A stretch of 15,693 nt of DNA from Halieaceae bacterium UBA3479 (lineage in GTDB: Bacteria; Pseudomonadota; Gammaproteobacteria; Pseudomonadales; Halieaceae): NCBI GenBank assembly GCA_002377985.1, contig DFQW01000051.1, forward strand, positions 1 through 15,693. The letters run 5' to 3'. Shown here one piece after another: positions 13,870 to 15,693 of this stretch. Both the position numbers and the translations under genes were made by a program. The first letter of the stretch is position 1. Each line of letters begins with the position of its first letter. The notes below the pieces were generated by a model that was given only the letters and a program-made list of their open reading frames with translations, ran no database searches and was not told where the DNA came from.

Positions 13870-15693
13870 ATGATGCGCACACGAATGCCGTGGTCCAAAG
13901 CTGTGCTGGTTCAGTTACTGTTGTCGTTAATGTGGTTGACCAGTGCGCCGGTAAGTGCTCAGGGTGCCTTGGAAGAGGTGATAGTTACGGCACAGAAGCG
14001 GGAAGAAAGTCTTCAGAATGTATCGATTTCGATGACCGCGCTCACTGGCGACATGATTAAGGGCTTGGGTTTGCAGGATTCTCTGGAGGTATTCAACCAA
14101 ATACCTAATGTTTTCGCAGACCAAGGTTCTTACAGTGGCGGGCTCACCATCCGAGGTAATGCCACGCTAAATACGACGCTCGCTGGCGAGGGAAATGTCG
14201 CGCTGTATTTCGACGATGTTTATCGGCCCCAAGCGTATTATGGGGGCAACAACCTCTTGGATTTAGCGCGTATTGAGGTCTTACGGGGTCCGCAAGGGAC
14301 ATTGTTTGGCAGGAATTCCACCGCCGGGCTCGTGCACTTTATTTCAGCAAAGCCCACAGATGAATTTGAGGCTTATGCCACGCTGGAGATGGGTTCTTAC
14401 GACACCCGAATCATAGAGGCTGCGGTCTCAGGCCCCCTCGGCGAGAAAGTAAGCGGACGGTTGGCGTTTCAATATCACGAGGACGATGGCTACCAGGATA
14501 ACCTTGGCCCTGCCGGTGGGAAATTAGGGAAAATTGATAGGTTAACTGGACGTGCCCACCTTAATTTTGACCTAAGCCAACGCGCCAATGTTCTACTGAC
14601 TTTGGAGGCCAGTGACAGGGACGACATAGGCAAGGGTTTTCATTACTGGGGCTTGCTCGACCCGGCTACGCTTCAGCAGTGCGATGCTGGTCGGATCCGA
14701 GCGGGTGCGTGTGTTGGGGGCGGTGCCTATTTCGGTTTGCCCACCTTTGGTGATACCAATCTAGATCCCGAGAAGGTCTATACCGAGCTGGATCCGAACT
14801 CGGGTGGCAATAGCTATACCTTGGAGACGACGACCGGGATTATCCGTTTCAATTATCAGCTGACGGATAGTATTGATCTGATATCCATCACGGCTTACGA
14901 CGAAATGAGCCGATATTTTAATCCTGACGAGGATGCCAGTGTCGCAGGCGTGTTCGGGGGTTACTTTTCGTTCAACGACCACTACACCCAGGATTCAGAC
15001 CAATTCACTCAGGAGTTAAGGTTGGAGGGGTCCGCGGACCAAATTGAATGGACGGCGGGGCTGTTTTACTTTGATGAAGACCGAGAGGCAACGAGTACGA
15101 TCCGAGACTTCGAATTTGTTCAGTCCCCAGACACCATCGCGGCCGCGACTTCAGAGTCTTGGGCTGTTTTCGGGCAGGTCGCTGTCCCCTTGGGCGAGCG
15201 ATTCCGCCTGATCGGTGGGTTGCGTTATACCGACGACCAAAAAGATATTTCGGTACTTACTGCTGGGGTTTCAGGCTCCAGGTCACTTTCTGCTACCAAG
15301 ACCGACGGCAAGGTCGGATTGGAGTGGCGACCTCAGGATGACTGGCTTGTTTATGGCTCGATTTCTACCGGATTTCGTTCGGGGAATTTCAACAGCGATT
15401 TACTCTTTGGGGATTTAAGTGCGCTGACTGCCGTTGATCCTGAGGAAGTCGAAAATTATGAAGGCGGGATCAAGGCAACCGTCGCGGATGGCAGAGCAAG
15501 ATTCAATCTTGCAGTATTTCACCAGAGGGTGACCGATAAGCAGGGTCTGGTCTATGACAACGTTGCAGTGGCTCCTGTCGGGCGATTGCAGAGTATTGGT
15601 GATGCGGATATCACTGGTGCAGAGATTGAGTTGTTCTTTTTGCCGACCGAACAACTGGAGTTGACCTTCGGCGTGGGATGGCTGGACACAGAA
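13870..15693 (+). CDS. TonB-dependent outer-membrane receptor, 3' end cut by window
   Basis: 608 codons are visible with no stop before the edge; about 100-200 residues of barrel should be missing. AAGGA at 13860-13864 precedes the start. ATG 13870 and the adjacent ATG 13873 are both usable, and ATG 13864 is also in frame. The N-terminus has a signal peptide with hydrophobic core AVLVQLLLSLMWL and cleavage near VSA (residue 30). A TonB-box-like LEEVIVTAQKREESLQNV follows, then the plug with TIRGNA and LRGPQGTLFGRNSTAG (138-153). Barrel motifs include QELRLEGSADQIEWTAGLFY and YGSISTGFRSGNF. It is a distant homologue of the receptor at 5204. The divergent TetR-permease operon shares its promoter region, so receptor (outer membrane) and permease (inner membrane) probably import the same compound. 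Ligand unknown. Confidence 0.92.
   Translation, partial: MMRTRMPWSKAVLVQLLLSLMWLTSAPVSAQGALEEVIVTAQKREESLQNVSISMTALTGDMIKGLGLQDSLEVFNQIPNVFADQGSYSGGLTIRGNATLNTTLAGEGNVALYFDDVYRPQAYYGGNNLLDLARIEVLRGPQGTLFGRNSTAGLVHFISAKPTDEFEAYATLEMGSYDTRIIEAAVSGPLGEKVSGRLAFQYHEDDGYQDNLGPAGGKLGKIDRLTGRAHLNFDLSQRANVLLTLEASDRDDIGKGFHYWGLLDPATLQQCDAGRIRAGACVGGGAYFGLPTFGDTNLDPEKVYTELDPNSGGNSYTLETTTGIIRFNYQLTDSIDLISITAYDEMSRYFNPDEDASVAGVFGGYFSFNDHYTQDSDQFTQELRLEGSADQIEWTAGLFYFDEDREATSTIRDFEFVQSPDTIAAATSESWAVFGQVAVPLGERFRLIGGLRYTDDQKDISVLTAGVSGSRSLSATKTDGKVGLEWRPQDDWLVYGSISTGFRSGNFNSDLLFGDLSALTAVDPEEVENYEGGIKATVADGRARFNLAVFHQRVTDKQGLVYDNVAVAPVGRLQSIGDADITGAEIELFFLPTEQLELTFGVGWLDTE

Noticed and set aside
1..15693. 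CRISPR array, tRNA, IS element or phage genes
   Set aside because: No regularly spaced repeats, cloverleaf-like sequence, transposase, integrase or terminal inverted repeats flanking a gene were seen. The 4294-4339 repeat has only a 6-nt centre, so it is not an element end pair.

Overview
The window looks like a chromosomal accessory or catabolic region of a marine-type gammaproteobacterium. This is inferred from moderately GC-rich coding, two TonB-dependent receptors of the 'EEV-(L/I)V-(S/T)AQKRE-SLQ(D/N)V' type common in OM60/Halieaceae-like and sphingomonad-like bacteria, Tat-exported flavoenzymes and TetR-controlled catabolic genes. No rRNA, tRNA, CRISPR, IS element or phage gene was seen. 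Species-level identity cannot be read from the sequence.

Left block (1-2341): an acyl-CoA synthetase of the FadD19-like AMP-binding subfamily runs leftwards and is cut by the window edge just before its C-terminal catalytic lysine. A TetR/AcrR regulator is transcribed divergently from it.

Central block (2359-11447): two paralogous spermidine-dehydrogenase-like FAD oxidoreductases carry Tat signals. One is a predicted lipoprotein on the minus strand. The other is on the plus strand inside a five-gene run: a multi-pass membrane protein, a TonB-dependent receptor, the second oxidoreductase, an NAD(P)-dependent aldehyde dehydrogenase, and a small ferric-reductase-like membrane protein. The divergent genes face each other across a perfect 20-bp inverted repeat (4294-4339). 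It contains two TGTC-N4-GACA half-dyads whose centres are 22 bp apart, which looks like a shared operator. The simplest reading is outer-membrane uptake, periplasmic oxidation of an amine-like or other substrate, and cytoplasmic aldehyde oxidation. The substrate itself is not shown by the sequence.

Right block (11593-15693): a TetR regulator and an APC-family amino-acid/polyamine-type permease form a two-gene minus-strand operon with a TTGA stop/start overlap. A second TonB-dependent receptor is divergent and runs off the right edge. The 307-bp gap between them holds a perfect 14-bp palindrome ACTAAACGTTTAGT and a near copy 28 bp away. Each sits between plausible -35 and -10 elements of one of the two divergent promoters, suggesting that the local TetR controls both the permease operon and the receptor.

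Taken together the window may be a two-module amine/polyamine-like uptake and oxidation locus. The flavoenzyme family, permease family and aldehyde dehydrogenase support that reading, but the substrate is inference.
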